From assembly GCF_039543665.1 (NCBI RefSeq), contig NZ_BAABKE010000002.1:1-64000 (forward strand): a DNA stretch of 64,000 nt, in the 5' to 3' direction. The stretch is from Wohlfahrtiimonas larvae. Its GTDB lineage: Bacteria > Pseudomonadota > Gammaproteobacteria > Cardiobacteriales > Wohlfahrtiimonadaceae. The notes beneath the pieces are model-generated. The model saw only the letters and a list, made by a program, of their open reading frames with translations. It was not told the DNA's origin and did no database searches. The position numbers and the translations under genes were made by a program. Below, one piece after another: positions 1 to 9,636 of this stretch; within the stretch, counting starts at the first letter, position 1, and each line of letters starts with the position of its first letter.

Positions 1-3000
1 CAACGATCACATTGACGAAACCTAATGGTGATACTGAAACGACCACTGTGGATGGTAATGGTAATTGGAGTTTTGATCCTAACCCATTAGACAATGGTGA
101 AACGGGTACAGTAACGGCAACAGATCCCTCCGGTAATACAAGTGGTTCAACGTCAACCGGTGTGACGGATAAAGTTGCGCCAGATGCACCAGTGATTGAT
201 GCTGTGATTGATGATGTCGCTCCCGTTGAAGGTAGTATTTCTAATAATGGGCATACAAATGATCAAACCCCGACACTTCAAGGGACTGCCGAAGCTAATA
301 GTTTTGTTATTATTTACAGTAAAACTGATAGCGGTTTAGTAAAATTGGGTGAAGCAACTTCAAATGCTGATGGCCAATGGGAATTTACAACATCTACTCT
401 AGGAGATGGAAACTATACATTCATTGCAAAAGTTAGAGATAATGTAGGCAATGAAAGTGTTGAAAGTAATGAGTTTTCTGTGAATGTAGACACATCACAG
501 CCTGCTGATAATACTATTACAATTGATAGTATTTCGGATGATACGGGAGCATTGGATGATGACTTTATTACTAACGATAATACGTTAATTTTCCATGGCT
601 CATTAGGATCTGAATTAAAAGCTAATGAAAAAGTTGAAATCAGTTTAGATGGTGGTAAAACCTGGATAACGACAACAGTTAATGGTACAAGTTGGACGTA
701 TGATCATAGTGCAATTGAATTGGTGGATGGTTCTTATGATGTCATTGCTCGTATTGCAACTTTAGCAGGTAATGAAGGGGCATCTGCGAATCAAATAGTA
801 GTAATAGATACGACAGGTCCTGATGTTCAAGGGTTAACTATGACAGTAGGAATTAGCACAGATACTAGTCATGGTTTGGATGCGGGAGATGGCAATAGCC
901 ATAGTTCTACTGCCACTAATAATGATTTGATTACTCGTGATCAAACTTTAACATTGTCTGGTAATTTATCAGCTGAATTGGCAGCGGGTGATTCTTTACA
1001 GATATCGAGCGATGGTGGTAAAACATGGACTTCTTTAGCATTAACAGGTACAAGTTGGCAGTACGCTATTCCTGAGTTTGAAGGTAATGGTTCTATCACT
1101 TATCACTTCCGTGTTGTGGATACGGCAGGTAATGTTGCCACAAATACGACATTTAAGGATGAAGGTTATACTGTTGTTGTTGATGTTACTAATCCCGATG
1201 CTTTGACAAAAGCACCGATTATGCCAGACTCAGTAAATACTTCGACATATTATGAATTTAATAGTGATACTTATGGAAAGGTTGGTGCAGGAGAAATAGT
1301 TTCATTAGTTAATGATGTTGATCGTGATGGTAAGTATCGAGAAGGTTTAGATAAAATTATTGGTTATGTAAAAGCAGATGAAAATGGTGATTGGAGTTTG
1401 TCTGTAAGATTACCAGCAGGTTCTAGCAATCTTGGTTTTGTAGTTTGGGATGAAGCTGGCAACCGTTCAGACATGAGCACACCGACTCCTGTAGGTGCGA
1501 CAGATGGTGTGGGTTATATTGCAGTGGAGCAAACATGGGGACAAAGTAGTGAAGGTTTCTATGGAATTAACGTAGCATCAGTAACGTTACAGAATGGTCA
1601 ATGGGTCTTTTACCAATCTCCTCCTCGTAATGCGGATGGTGGTAGAGGGTATAATAATGGTAGCTTGTATTTTATGAAAGATACTGTGAATGGCGATGCT
1701 GATTATAACTACTTATATTTACCAGATGGGGTTCAAGAGGCTGGCTATGGTGGTTTCTTAAGTGGTGCTACTATGTTTGATGTTAACCGTGATGGCTTAA
1801 TAGATGTCATTGGCGCGAAAAGTGGTTATGGTACTCCATATAAAACCTCGGCGTGGTTCCAGAATGCAGATGGTACATTTACACCGAACCATATAGATAC
1901 ACCTAATGGGACTTTTCAGCATTTAGGCGGCACAATTGCGATTGACCTAAAAGGTGATGGATATGTTGATATTTTCATGTCAACTTCTGAAACTAGTGTT
2001 GCTGGTAAAAATCATATCTTTACCTTACTTGAGAATAATGGCGGGACGTTACAGTTAAATAATTCTGTACCTACAGGTGCAGATGGTGCATTAACTATGC
2101 TGCATGAATTATCCGGTGTGGATATCAACAATGATGGTACGGTGGATATTGTCGGTCACTCTAATCGTAGAGCAAATGGCACATATGGCAATACAGGTAC
2201 TTCATTAACAGTGATAACCAATGATGGACATACATTAAGTGGTGTAACACATTATGATAATATATTCCAAACAAATGGTTATGAGGATAATGGTGATGAA
2301 GTTGCTAATATGGTTTGGGCTGACTTTGATGGTGATGGATATTTAGATTTATTCATAGGGAAAGGTTATGGCAAAAATGGTGCAGCTAGAGATAGTGAAA
2401 GTCGTATTTATCTCAATGATGGTAAAGGTGGGTTGTTAACCTCAGTTGATGATACATTATGGTTTGGAGATGATATCGATGCAGCAGCATCATTAGCCAT
2501 CGACTGGAATCATGATGGTATGATGGATATCATTGAAATACCAAAATATAGAGCGAGTGGATCACCAACCCTATATTTAAACACAGGAGATAATGTTTGG
2601 AACTCTTCTGCTCAGAAACATATTATTGCGCCTGAAGGCAAATATTCTGGTGCGATGGCAGTTGATTATAACTGGGATGGTAATGTTGATTTATTGCTAT
2701 ATACCAAAGGTAAAACTATTTTGGTTGAAAATACCAATGCGGTTGCAGATGGTACAAGCTTAAATGTTTCAATTGTTGATGGTAATGGTATTAATATATT
2801 CTTTGGTAATACGGTTAACTTATACAATAGTAAAGGTGAGCTTGTAGCAACACAGGTCATCAATGCTCAATCTTCAGGGACTACCATTAGTTCAGGGCTT
2901 CTTAATTTTTATGGATTAGATCCTAATGAGACTTATTCATTACAACTGTTAAGAATCACGGATGGTGTTGCTAACCATGTTGGCGGTGGTGGTAATTTGG

Positions 3001-3818
3001 GTGGCTATAATGAAACCACTGTTAACAATGCATGGACAAATATTAAGACAGGGCAAGCTAATACAAACTTAGTGTTAACGGCTGAAGCAGATGATGCGGT
3101 TAATCATGCATTAGGCAATGGTATTAGTGGTACAGGTTATAATGATACGTTCTTTGCAACCGAAGGTGATGACATTTACAGCGGTGGCGGTGGCTGGAAC
3201 AGCTCTCTCACTGGTGAAAAAGTGTGGAGTGCAACTGAAGGCTTGGATATCGTTGATTATAGCAATGCAACTCAAGGTATTATTGCAGACCTAACAGCAG
3301 GTACAGCAACAGGTATGGGTAATGATAAATTGATCAGTATCGAAGGTTTGATCGGTAGTGATTATGATGATGTGTTTACCAATAGTACTGCAAATAACGT
3401 CTTTGAAGGTAAAGGAGGCAATGATATATTCCACTTAACTCATACAGGTAATGATATTTTACTCTACAGATTATTGGACCATGCTGATGCAACTGGTGGT
3501 AATGGACAAGATACTGCCTATGGCTTCCATATTGGTAATACTATTACTGATAAAGATGCTGATGCGATTAATATCAGTGAGCTATTAGATTATGATGGTA
3601 TAGTTTCTTTCTATACTGATGAAGGTGAAATGAAATTAGACTATAACTCAAAAGGTATTTTAGATTATCTTAAAGTTGAAGTGGTTGATGGTAGTACAAT
3701 CATCAGTATTGACAGAGATGGTAAGGGTGATGCACACGATTTTGCAACAGTGATCACTTTAGAAAATACTGAAACTGATTTGTTGACTTTATTAGCTAAT
3801 AATCAAATTATTATTTAA
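1..3818 (+). CDS. Giant type I secreted adhesin (BapA/Lap-like), C-terminal part, 5' truncated by window
   Basis: The reading frame is open at the left edge (frame starts at base 3), so only about the last 1270 residues are seen. The N-terminal part holds bacterial Ig-like repeats of the biofilm-associated protein type, with D-P-S-G-N-T and D-K-V-A-P-D-A-P linkers. A middle region, roughly residues 590-895, carries six Ca-binding FG-GAP/VCBS-type loops of the form DxNxDGxxD (near residues 590, 646, 704, 771, 831 and 885). The end has a few RTX-like Gly/Asp turns (GDDIYSGGGG, GGNDIF) and an acidic, hydrophobic tail typical of uncleaved type I secretion signals. The protein should be exported in one step to the cell surface and act in adhesion or biofilm formation. 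The exporter and adaptor genes follow directly, which supports this role; an outer-membrane TolC-like partner is not in the window. The ligand is unknown. Confidence 0.88.
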   Translation, partial: TITLTKPNGDTETTTVDGNGNWSFDPNPLDNGETGTVTATDPSGNTSGSTSTGVTDKVAPDAPVIDAVIDDVAPVEGSISNNGHTNDQTPTLQGTAEANSFVIIYSKTDSGLVKLGEATSNADGQWEFTTSTLGDGNYTFIAKVRDNVGNESVESNEFSVNVDTSQPADNTITIDSISDDTGALDDDFITNDNTLIFHGSLGSELKANEKVEISLDGGKTWITTTVNGTSWTYDHSAIELVDGSYDVIARIATLAGNEGASANQIVVIDTTGPDVQGLTMTVGISTDTSHGLDAGDGNSHSSTATNNDLITRDQTLTLSGNLSAELAAGDSLQISSDGGKTWTSLALTGTSWQYAIPEFEGNGSITYHFRVVDTAGNVATNTTFKDEGYTVVVDVTNPDALTKAPIMPDSVNTSTYYEFNSDTYGKVGAGEIVSLVNDVDRDGKYREGLDKIIGYVKADENGDWSLSVRLPAGSSNLGFVVWDEAGNRSDMSTPTPVGATDGVGYIAVEQTWGQSSEGFYGINVASVTLQNGQWVFYQSPPRNADGGRGYNNGSLYFMKDTVNGDADYNYLYLPDGVQEAGYGGFLSGATMFDVNRDGLIDVIGAKSGYGTPYKTSAWFQNADGTFTPNHIDTPNGTFQHLGGTIAIDLKGDGYVDIFMSTSETSVAGKNHIFTLLENNGGTLQLNNSVPTGADGALTMLHELSGVDINNDGTVDIVGHSNRRANGTYGNTGTSLTVITNDGHTLSGVTHYDNIFQTNGYEDNGDEVANMVWADFDGDGYLDLFIGKGYGKNGAARDSESRIYLNDGKGGLLTSVDDTLWFGDDIDAAASLAIDWNHDGMMDIIEIPKYRASGSPTLYLNTGDNVWNSSAQKHIIAPEGKYSGAMAVDYNWDGNVDLLLYTKGKTILVENTNAVADGTSLNVSIVDGNGINIFFGNTVNLYNSKGELVATQVINAQSSGTTISSGLLNFYGLDPNETYSLQLLRITDGVANHVGGGGNLGGYNETTVNNAWTNIKTGQANTNLVLTAEADDAVNHALGNGISGTGYNDTFFATEGDDIYSGGGGWNSSLTGEKVWSATEGLDIVDYSNATQGIIADLTAGTATGMGNDKLISIEGLIGSDYDDVFTNSTANNVFEGKGGNDIFHLTHTGNDILLYRLLDHADATGGNGQDTAYGFHIGNTITDKDADAINISELLDYDGIVSFYTDEGEMKLDYNSKGILDYLKVEVVDGSTIISIDRDGKGDAHDFATVITLENTETDLLTLLANNQIII

Positions 3819-3827
3819 AAAGTAATT

Positions 3828-3860
3828 CCCTCTATCGTATTGATTGCGATAGGGGGATTT
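3828..3860 (+). terminator. Intrinsic terminator after the adhesin gene
   Basis: A 10-bp stem, CCCTCTATCG (3828-3837) with CGATAGGGGG (3847-3856), contains one G-U pair and a 9-nt loop. It is followed by a short ATTT. The weak T tract suggests partial termination, which would allow some read-through into the exporter genes. Confidence 0.6.
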
Positions 3861-4059
3861 CCGTATAGTAAAGTTGTTTTGATCTTCCTTTTGTTATTAA
3901 GAAATAGACTAGTTTTATGAAAAAAAATTATGTTAATGGCTTTGTGCCATTATCAGTATTAATAGTTATTAAAGATATATTGCATTCTCAAACTGTATTT
4001 TCGTTATGTTGTAAATTCCCTAGATTATCAGGTAGGTTTGACAATATAGGAGAATATCG

Positions 4060-6207
4060 ATGAGCAGAAAAAATAGTGCGTATCAACAATGGTTATTATC
4101 TTTCATGGCGGTAGCACGTCATTATCGTTTAGATATTTCAGAAGAAAATGTACGAGTTTTTTTAGATTGGGAAAGAAATACGGATAAAGATGAATTGTTA
4201 AGCCGTATGGCAAAACATTTAGGGTTAACGTTACGTTTTCAAAAGTTTACAGCTAAAAGGTTAGATCCCTGGAGTTTGCCTTTAGTCATTGAGTTTATGA
4301 ATGACACAGTTGGTGTTATTACCAAAGTTAATTCTGAAGGGCAATGTACGATTTTAATGGGAAATGATGATGGTTTAGCCATAGATTTAGATATGGCTGA
4401 AGTGACAAAGAGTGTCAAACGTATCATTGTCTTGCGCCCTGAATCATCTGTCGAAGATGTTCGAGTAGATGATTATATTAAACCTTTTAAACCTAATTGG
4501 TTTTCTAGTATTTTATTTAAAGATTGGCGCAGTTATGGACATATTGTTACAGCATCATTTTTGATTAATATATTAGCGTTAGCATCGGTTGTATTTTCTA
4601 TGCAGGTTTATGATAGGGTGATTCCCGCACAATCTGAATCTACGTTATGGGTTCTATTTATGGGGGTTGCATTAGCAATTGTTTTTGAATTTTTATTAAG
4701 AATAGCTCGTACTCATATTTCAGATATTGCAGGTAAAAAAGTAGATTTAAGAGTCTCAGATACAGTATTTGGGAGATCGCTTCGTTTACGTAATGATGTG
4801 AGGCCGCAATCTACAGGCTCATTTGTATCTCAATTAAGAGAACTTGATCATTTAAGAGAAGTAGTGGCATCAAGTACGGTGAATGCGATAGCAGATCTTC
4901 CTTTTGTTTTATTATTTTTAGTTGTGTTATTTATTATTGGTGGGCCTTTAGGATTTGTTGCATTAGGTATATTACCCCTATTAATTTTGCCAGGTGTGAT
5001 TGTTCAAAAAACTTTGGCTAAACTTGCTAAAGAAGGAATGAGGGAATCTGCTTTACGTAATACAATTATGATTGAGTCAGTTGAAGCTATTGAAGATATT
5101 AAATTGTTGCGAGCGGAACACCGTTTTCAAAGTCAATGGAATCAGGCAAATAGCGTTTCTGCAAGTATTAATTTGCGACAGCGTAGAATAACAAATTTTT
5201 TATTATCTTGGGCGCAAGAATTGCAAAATCTAACTTTTGCATTGGTGCTTTTGATTGGGGCATATTTGGTAATCAATGGTAGTATTACAACTGGGGTGTT
5301 AGTTGGAACATCTATTTTGTCATCTAGAATGATGGGACCTATTTCTCAATGGTCTGGTATTTTATCTAGATTGCAACAAGCGAAAACTGCTTATGCAGGA
5401 TTAACTGATTTAATGGATAAGCCGTTAGATCAATCATCAAGTAGTAAATTATTGCATCGTCCAGTATTATTGGGTCATTATGAATTGGGTTCTGTAATCC
5501 TTAGATATAGTGATAAACAAAAACAGCCAACTTTAGATATTAAGTCGCTTAATATTAAACAAGGTGAACGTATCGGTATTCTTGGTAAAATGGGGGCGGG
5601 GAAGTCTACTTTATTACAATTATTAGCAGGTATGGTTAGAGCACAACAAGGGAGTGTGTTGTTGGATGCAACTGATATTTTACAGATTGATCCTGCTGAT
5701 GTTCGAAGAGATATTGGCTTGCTAACCCAAAATTCTCGTTTATTGTTTGGATCAATCCGAGAAAATATCATCATGGGATCGCCATTAGCTTCTCATCAGG
5801 AAATATTGAAAGCATTACAAATTTCAGGTGCTTTGCCTATTATTCAAAACCAAACACAAGGACTTGATTTTTTAGTTCGAGAAGGTGGTGCAGGATTATC
5901 TGGTGGGCAAAAACAGGCATTATTATTAGCAAGAACACTGATCAAAGATCCCAATATTTTATTATTAGATGAACCTACCGCTTCGATGGATGAAATTACA
6001 GAACAACATGTTGTCCGTTCATTGGGAGAATGGTTGGAAAGCCGTACTTTAGTTGTAGCTACTCACAAGCCTGCTTTATTGAAGCTAGTTGACCGTATTA
6101 TTGTTATTGATAATGGACGTATTGTATTAGATGGCCCCAAAGAAACTATTTTGGCAAATTTATCTGGTCAGAATAATGTTAATGCTCAGAGGGGAAATCA
6201 TGGATAA
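4060..6207 (+). CDS. Type I secretion ABC transporter (LapB/HlyB-type permease-ATPase)
   Basis: A 715-residue inner-membrane exporter with three parts. The N-terminal domain (about 1-140) resembles a C39 peptidase but lacks a catalytic Cys, as in the C39-like domains that dock RTX and adhesin substrates. A transmembrane domain follows (about 160-450). The C-terminal ATPase has Walker A G-K-M-G-A-G-K-S-T near 509-517, signature LSGGQ near 613, and Walker B LLLDEP near 640. The start ATG is preceded by AGGAGA at good spacing. It overlaps the next gene by 8 nt, so the two are translationally coupled. Position directly after the adhesin makes that protein the likely substrate. The ABC-type T1SS assignment is firm; LapB-like substrate choice is inferred from context. 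Confidence 0.93.
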   Translation: MSRKNSAYQQWLLSFMAVARHYRLDISEENVRVFLDWERNTDKDELLSRMAKHLGLTLRFQKFTAKRLDPWSLPLVIEFMNDTVGVITKVNSEGQCTILMGNDDGLAIDLDMAEVTKSVKRIIVLRPESSVEDVRVDDYIKPFKPNWFSSILFKDWRSYGHIVTASFLINILALASVVFSMQVYDRVIPAQSESTLWVLFMGVALAIVFEFLLRIARTHISDIAGKKVDLRVSDTVFGRSLRLRNDVRPQSTGSFVSQLRELDHLREVVASSTVNAIADLPFVLLFLVVLFIIGGPLGFVALGILPLLILPGVIVQKTLAKLAKEGMRESALRNTIMIESVEAIEDIKLLRAEHRFQSQWNQANSVSASINLRQRRITNFLLSWAQELQNLTFALVLLIGAYLVINGSITTGVLVGTSILSSRMMGPISQWSGILSRLQQAKTAYAGLTDLMDKPLDQSSSSKLLHRPVLLGHYELGSVILRYSDKQKQPTLDIKSLNIKQGERIGILGKMGAGKSTLLQLLAGMVRAQQGSVLLDATDILQIDPADVRRDIGLLTQNSRLLFGSIRENIIMGSPLASHQEILKALQISGALPIIQNQTQGLDFLVREGGAGLSGGQKQALLLARTLIKDPNILLLDEPTASMDEITEQHVVRSLGEWLESRTLVVATHKPALLKLVDRIIVIDNGRIVLDGPKETILANLSGQNNVNAQRGNHG

Positions 6208-7375
6208 GCATCATTTTAGTATGTGGGAGTTGACAGAGAGAGATACCCAACAATCACGTATCATTATTTGGATCATCTTATGTGCTTTTGTAACATTTTT
6301 TATTTGGGCTTACTTCTTTGAATTAGATGAGGTATCTTCTGGATCAGGAAAAGTAGTCGCTTCTTCTAAAGAACAAATTATTCAATCCTTAGAGGGAGGG
6401 GTTTTAGCAAAGTTATTAGTGAAGGAAGGAGATATTGTACAGCCGGGGCAAGTGCTAGCTCAATTAGATCCGACACGGATGGAATCTAGTGTAGGTGAAT
6501 CATTAGCTAAATTACATGCAGCTAAAGCAACTGTAGCAAGGTTAGAGGCTGAGGTTAGTGATGCACCACTAATATTTCCAAGTGAAGTTATTAATGATAC
6601 TTCATTGGTAAATTCTGAAACAGAGCTTTTTAATTCTAAAAGAAAATCATTACAAGAAACGATTGCTAATTTACAAGAATCACAAAGCTTAATTCGACAA
6701 GAATTAGATTTAACAGAACCCTTAGTCATAAAAGGTGCAGCAAGTAGTGTTGAGGTTTTGAGATTAAAAAGGCAATTGGTAGAGTTACGTACAAAAGAAA
6801 TTGATATTCATAATCAATATTTTGTAAAGGCACGAGAAGAGTTAGCAAAAGCGAAAGTAGATGTTGCAACTCAAGAACAGATTATTCTTGGTAGAAGTGA
6901 TGTGTTATCTAGAACAACAATTACATCCCCGGTTCGTGGTATTGTTAAGGATGTGGAAATTAATACAATTGGCGGTGTCATTCCTCCAAACGGCCGTTTA
7001 ATGGAAATTATTCCAATGGATGAGCGATTGCAAATTGAAACAAAAATATCACCACGAGATATTGCCTATATTCGCCCAGGTTTAAAAGCTACAGTAAAAA
7101 TTAGTGCGTATGATTATTCTATTTATGGTGGTTTAGAAGGCACTGTAGAGTTGATTTCTCCTGATACAATACAAGATGAAGTAAATAGGGAGATATATTA
7201 TTACAGGGTTTATATTCGAACCAATACTGATTCATTAAAAGGTAAGGATAATAAAGATTTCCCTATTGTACCGGGTATGATTGCTACAGTAGATATTCAC
7301 ACAGGGAGCAAGACTATTCTCAGTTTTTTAATTAAGCCATTTAATAAAGCAAGAGAAGCTTTGAGAGAAAGATAA
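6200..7375 (+). CDS. HlyD/LapC-family periplasmic adaptor of type I secretion
   Basis: A membrane fusion protein of 391 residues that bridges the ABC exporter and an outer-membrane channel. A short cytoplasmic N-terminus is followed by one transmembrane helix (about 20-39). Next comes a lipoyl-type half with G-S-G-K-V-V, then a long coiled coil (about 110-240), then the second lipoyl half (TSPVRGIVKDV) and a beta-barrel. The chosen ATG at 6200 has an AGAGGGGAAA ribosome site and overlaps the end of the ABC gene. A longer in-frame reading from 6131 would run deep into that gene and is unlikely. A strong terminator follows the gene. Confidence 0.93.
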   Translation: MDKHHFSMWELTERDTQQSRIIIWIILCAFVTFFIWAYFFELDEVSSGSGKVVASSKEQIIQSLEGGVLAKLLVKEGDIVQPGQVLAQLDPTRMESSVGESLAKLHAAKATVARLEAEVSDAPLIFPSEVINDTSLVNSETELFNSKRKSLQETIANLQESQSLIRQELDLTEPLVIKGAASSVEVLRLKRQLVELRTKEIDIHNQYFVKAREELAKAKVDVATQEQIILGRSDVLSRTTITSPVRGIVKDVEINTIGGVIPPNGRLMEIIPMDERLQIETKISPRDIAYIRPGLKATVKISAYDYSIYGGLEGTVELISPDTIQDEVNREIYYYRVYIRTNTDSLKGKDNKDFPIVPGMIATVDIHTGSKTILSFLIKPFNKAREALRER

Positions 7376-7390
7376 TGCTTAAATTGAACT

Positions 7391-7423
7391 AAAAGCGAGT
7401 CTTAAAGACTCGCTTTTAGTTAT
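7391..7423. terminator. Bidirectional intrinsic terminator
   Basis: A perfect inverted repeat, AAAAGCGAGTC (7391-7401) with GACTCGCTTTT (7407-7417), has A-rich and T-rich flanks on opposite sides. It lies between the HlyD-type gene and the convergent nhaA, so it can serve both strands. Confidence 0.85.
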
Positions 7424-7441
7424 TTGAGTAAACCATTTGGA

Positions 7442-8587
7442 TTACTTTGCTTCCGGATGTAGTCTTAATATCATATAACCCAACCCGCCTGATAAGAATG
7501 AGCCAATAAATACGCCAATTTTGCTTAGATCTTGTAATTCAGGTGAAATAAATGCAAGCATGCTGATGAATAAACTCATGGTAAAGCCGATGCCACACAG
7601 TAATGCAACACCATAAACTTGTAGCCATGTCGCACCATTTGGTCTCTTGAATAATCCTAATTTTTCACCCAAGTAAACAATGCCAAAAATACCAATTTGC
7701 TTACCAAAGAATAAGCCTAAAGCAACACCTAAAACGACAGGATGAGCAAGCATTGATAATTCTAATCCTGCAAAGGAAACGCCCGCATTGGCAAAGCCAA
7801 AAATTGGAATGATTAAGAAACTGACCCAATTACTTAAACCATGTTCCCAGGCAATCAATGGTGGCTCATTTTTTGCATTGAGTGGAACATTATTGAGCGG
7901 AATCGTTAATGCTAATGTTACACCTGCCAATGTGGCATGGATGCCCGATTTCAAAACCATGAACCATAAAATGGCACCAAAGAATAGGTAGAAATGAGGT
8001 GCGGTAATCTTTTTAAAATTTAAGAAGATCAGCGCTAAGATGCTCACGAACGCGCCCACAAGATAAAGTAAATTTAAGTCTTGCGTGTAAAATACAGCAA
8101 TGATGATAATGGCTGCCAAATCATCAATGATAGCAAGAGCAGTTAAGAATACTTTTAAGGATAATGGCACTCTGCTGCCTAATAGCGCTAATATGCCTAA
8201 TGCAAATGCGATATCTGTCGCTGTTGGGATTGCCCAGCCATTCAGAGCAGCAGAATCCCCTTTATTGAGATAATAATAGATCATAGCAGGTACAGCTAAA
8301 CCTGCTAACGCTGCTAATCCGGGTAAAATTCTTTGAGAATTTGTGGCTAATTCGCCCACTAAAAATTCGCGTTTCAATTCTAAGCCGACATATAGAAAGA
8401 AAATTGCCATTAATGCATCATTAATCCAATGCAAAATAGATAATCCTGCAAGATAACTATTTAACATTAAAAAGTAGGATTCTGATAATGGGCTGTTCGC
8501 AATGATCAATCCTAGTAAGGCGCAAATCATTAAAATGATGCCACCTGCAGTGGGTAAAGCAAAAAAGTATTGTAGTTTTTTATACAT
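7442..8587 (-). CDS. nhaA: Na+/H+ antiporter NhaA
   Basis: A 381-residue polytopic inner-membrane protein that exchanges cytoplasmic Na+ (or Li+) for protons and controls pH and sodium tolerance. The hallmark pair of aspartates is present in LAIIDDLAA (D155, D156), and the T-A-T-D-I-A-F-A motif (D125) of the assembly region is intact. Length agrees with E. coli NhaA (388). It appears to be a single-gene unit: the 175 bp upstream are very AT-rich, with no NhaR-type regulator or obvious RNA structure. A second sodium exchanger (NhaC type) lies at 28.4 kb. Confidence 0.97.
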   Translation of the reverse strand: MYKKLQYFFALPTAGGIILMICALLGLIIANSPLSESYFLMLNSYLAGLSILHWINDALMAIFFLYVGLELKREFLVGELATNSQRILPGLAALAGLAVPAMIYYYLNKGDSAALNGWAIPTATDIAFALGILALLGSRVPLSLKVFLTALAIIDDLAAIIIIAVFYTQDLNLLYLVGAFVSILALIFLNFKKITAPHFYLFFGAILWFMVLKSGIHATLAGVTLALTIPLNNVPLNAKNEPPLIAWEHGLSNWVSFLIIPIFGFANAGVSFAGLELSMLAHPVVLGVALGLFFGKQIGIFGIVYLGEKLGLFKRPNGATWLQVYGVALLCGIGFTMSLFISMLAFISPELQDLSKIGVFIGSFLSGGLGYMILRLHPEAK

Positions 8588-8762
8588 CCATTCCCCTAAA
8601 AGTATTTTGTTAAAAACATAAAATTATTAAAAACCACAGGTAAAATATATAAAAACTTTTTAAAAGTCGATAAAAATCGTTATTTTTAATTATCTTGTTT
8701 TTTTGAATGCTATTGTTTGTAAGGGATTAGTTGTTGTTTTTAAAATATAAAATAATATGGTA

Positions 8763-9539
8763 TTAACTATTATGTTTGTCTAAAAACGTATGAATCGTGC
8801 GGAGCACAGCATCTGTTTTTTGGGCATGGACCCAATGGCCTGCGCCAGCGATTACTTTTGCAGTTGCCTTAGGGAATTGTGCAGTGATCAATGCTTGATC
8901 CTCTTGGCGCACATATTCAGACTCGCCACCAATGATGAACAGTATTGGTTTTGCAAATGTTGGTACATCCTGCCAATCAATGATCTCTAAATAGCGATCT
9001 TGTAAGGTTGCCACATTGAATTTCCATGTACCTTGTTTGAATGATTTTAATAAGAACTGAATAACAAATTCTTCATCCAAAATTGTACGCATTAATTCAG
9101 CAGCTTCTTTGCGGTCTGTGATGTTTGCATCACTCACAGCATTTAAAGCTGCAAAGATTTCAGTATGGCGATGAACATTGTAAGCCACAGGTGCTACATC
9201 AATTACAATAAGATTTTTGATTTTCTCAGGAATATATTCTGTGACTTTCATTGCAATTTTACCACCCATAGAATGGCCGATAATAGTCACTTCAGGAATA
9301 TTTAAATCATCAAGTAGAACAATAATATCTTGCGCCATTGCAGAATAATTCATTTCATCAGAATGGAAAGAATCACCATGATTACGCATATCAACTTGGA
9401 TGACCGTGTAATCCGTTAAACCTCGCGCGATCATACCAAGGTTGTTCATATCGCCAAATAAACCATGAATTAATAAAATTGGTGTTGTGTGAAGCCTGGT
9501 TTCAGGTTGGGTGATTTTATAGTTTAATAATGTTGCCAT
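8763..9539 (-). CDS. Alpha/beta-hydrolase, YbfF-like esterase
   Basis: A 258-residue cytosolic hydrolase. It shows the oxyanion motif LIHGLFGD (23-30), nucleophile elbow GHSMGG (Ser90), and the C-terminal histidine in GAGHWVHAQ (His235). The segment N-L-G-M-I-A-R-G-L and the D-M-R-N-H-G-D-S turn are typical of YbfF/BioH-like acyl esterases. E. coli YbfF hydrolyses short acyl esters including acyl-CoA in vitro; the physiological substrate is unknown. It is transcribed alone, with its own gap to the hglS operon upstream. Confidence 0.85.
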   Translation of the reverse strand: MATLLNYKITQPETRLHTTPILLIHGLFGDMNNLGMIARGLTDYTVIQVDMRNHGDSFHSDEMNYSAMAQDIIVLLDDLNIPEVTIIGHSMGGKIAMKVTEYIPEKIKNLIVIDVAPVAYNVHRHTEIFAALNAVSDANITDRKEAAELMRTILDEEFVIQFLLKSFKQGTWKFNVATLQDRYLEIIDWQDVPTFAKPILFIIGGESEYVRQEDQALITAQFPKATAKVIAGAGHWVHAQKTDAVLRTIHTFLDKHNS

Positions 9540-9636
9540 TCGATCAAATCCTCAGTGACTGCATAACATAGGGGGATATTATGCCATGAAAAAAGCAAAG
9601 GGTGGGAGGAACACCATTTGCTTTATAAAGATGAGA

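Noticed and set aside
12..1500. Tandem Ig-like repeats as a DNA repeat array
   Set aside because: Repeats are visible at protein level but too diverged at the DNA level to call a tandem repeat.
3917..4063. A 48-codon ORF whose TGA overlaps the ATG of the ABC exporter gene
   Set aside because: No ribosome site, no recognisable features; the overlap is probably chance in an AT-rich gap.
8588..8762. Possible cation riboswitch upstream of nhaA like the one suggested for nhaC
   Set aside because: The region is AT-rich with no GC-containing helices or resemblance to the 28.3-kb leader.
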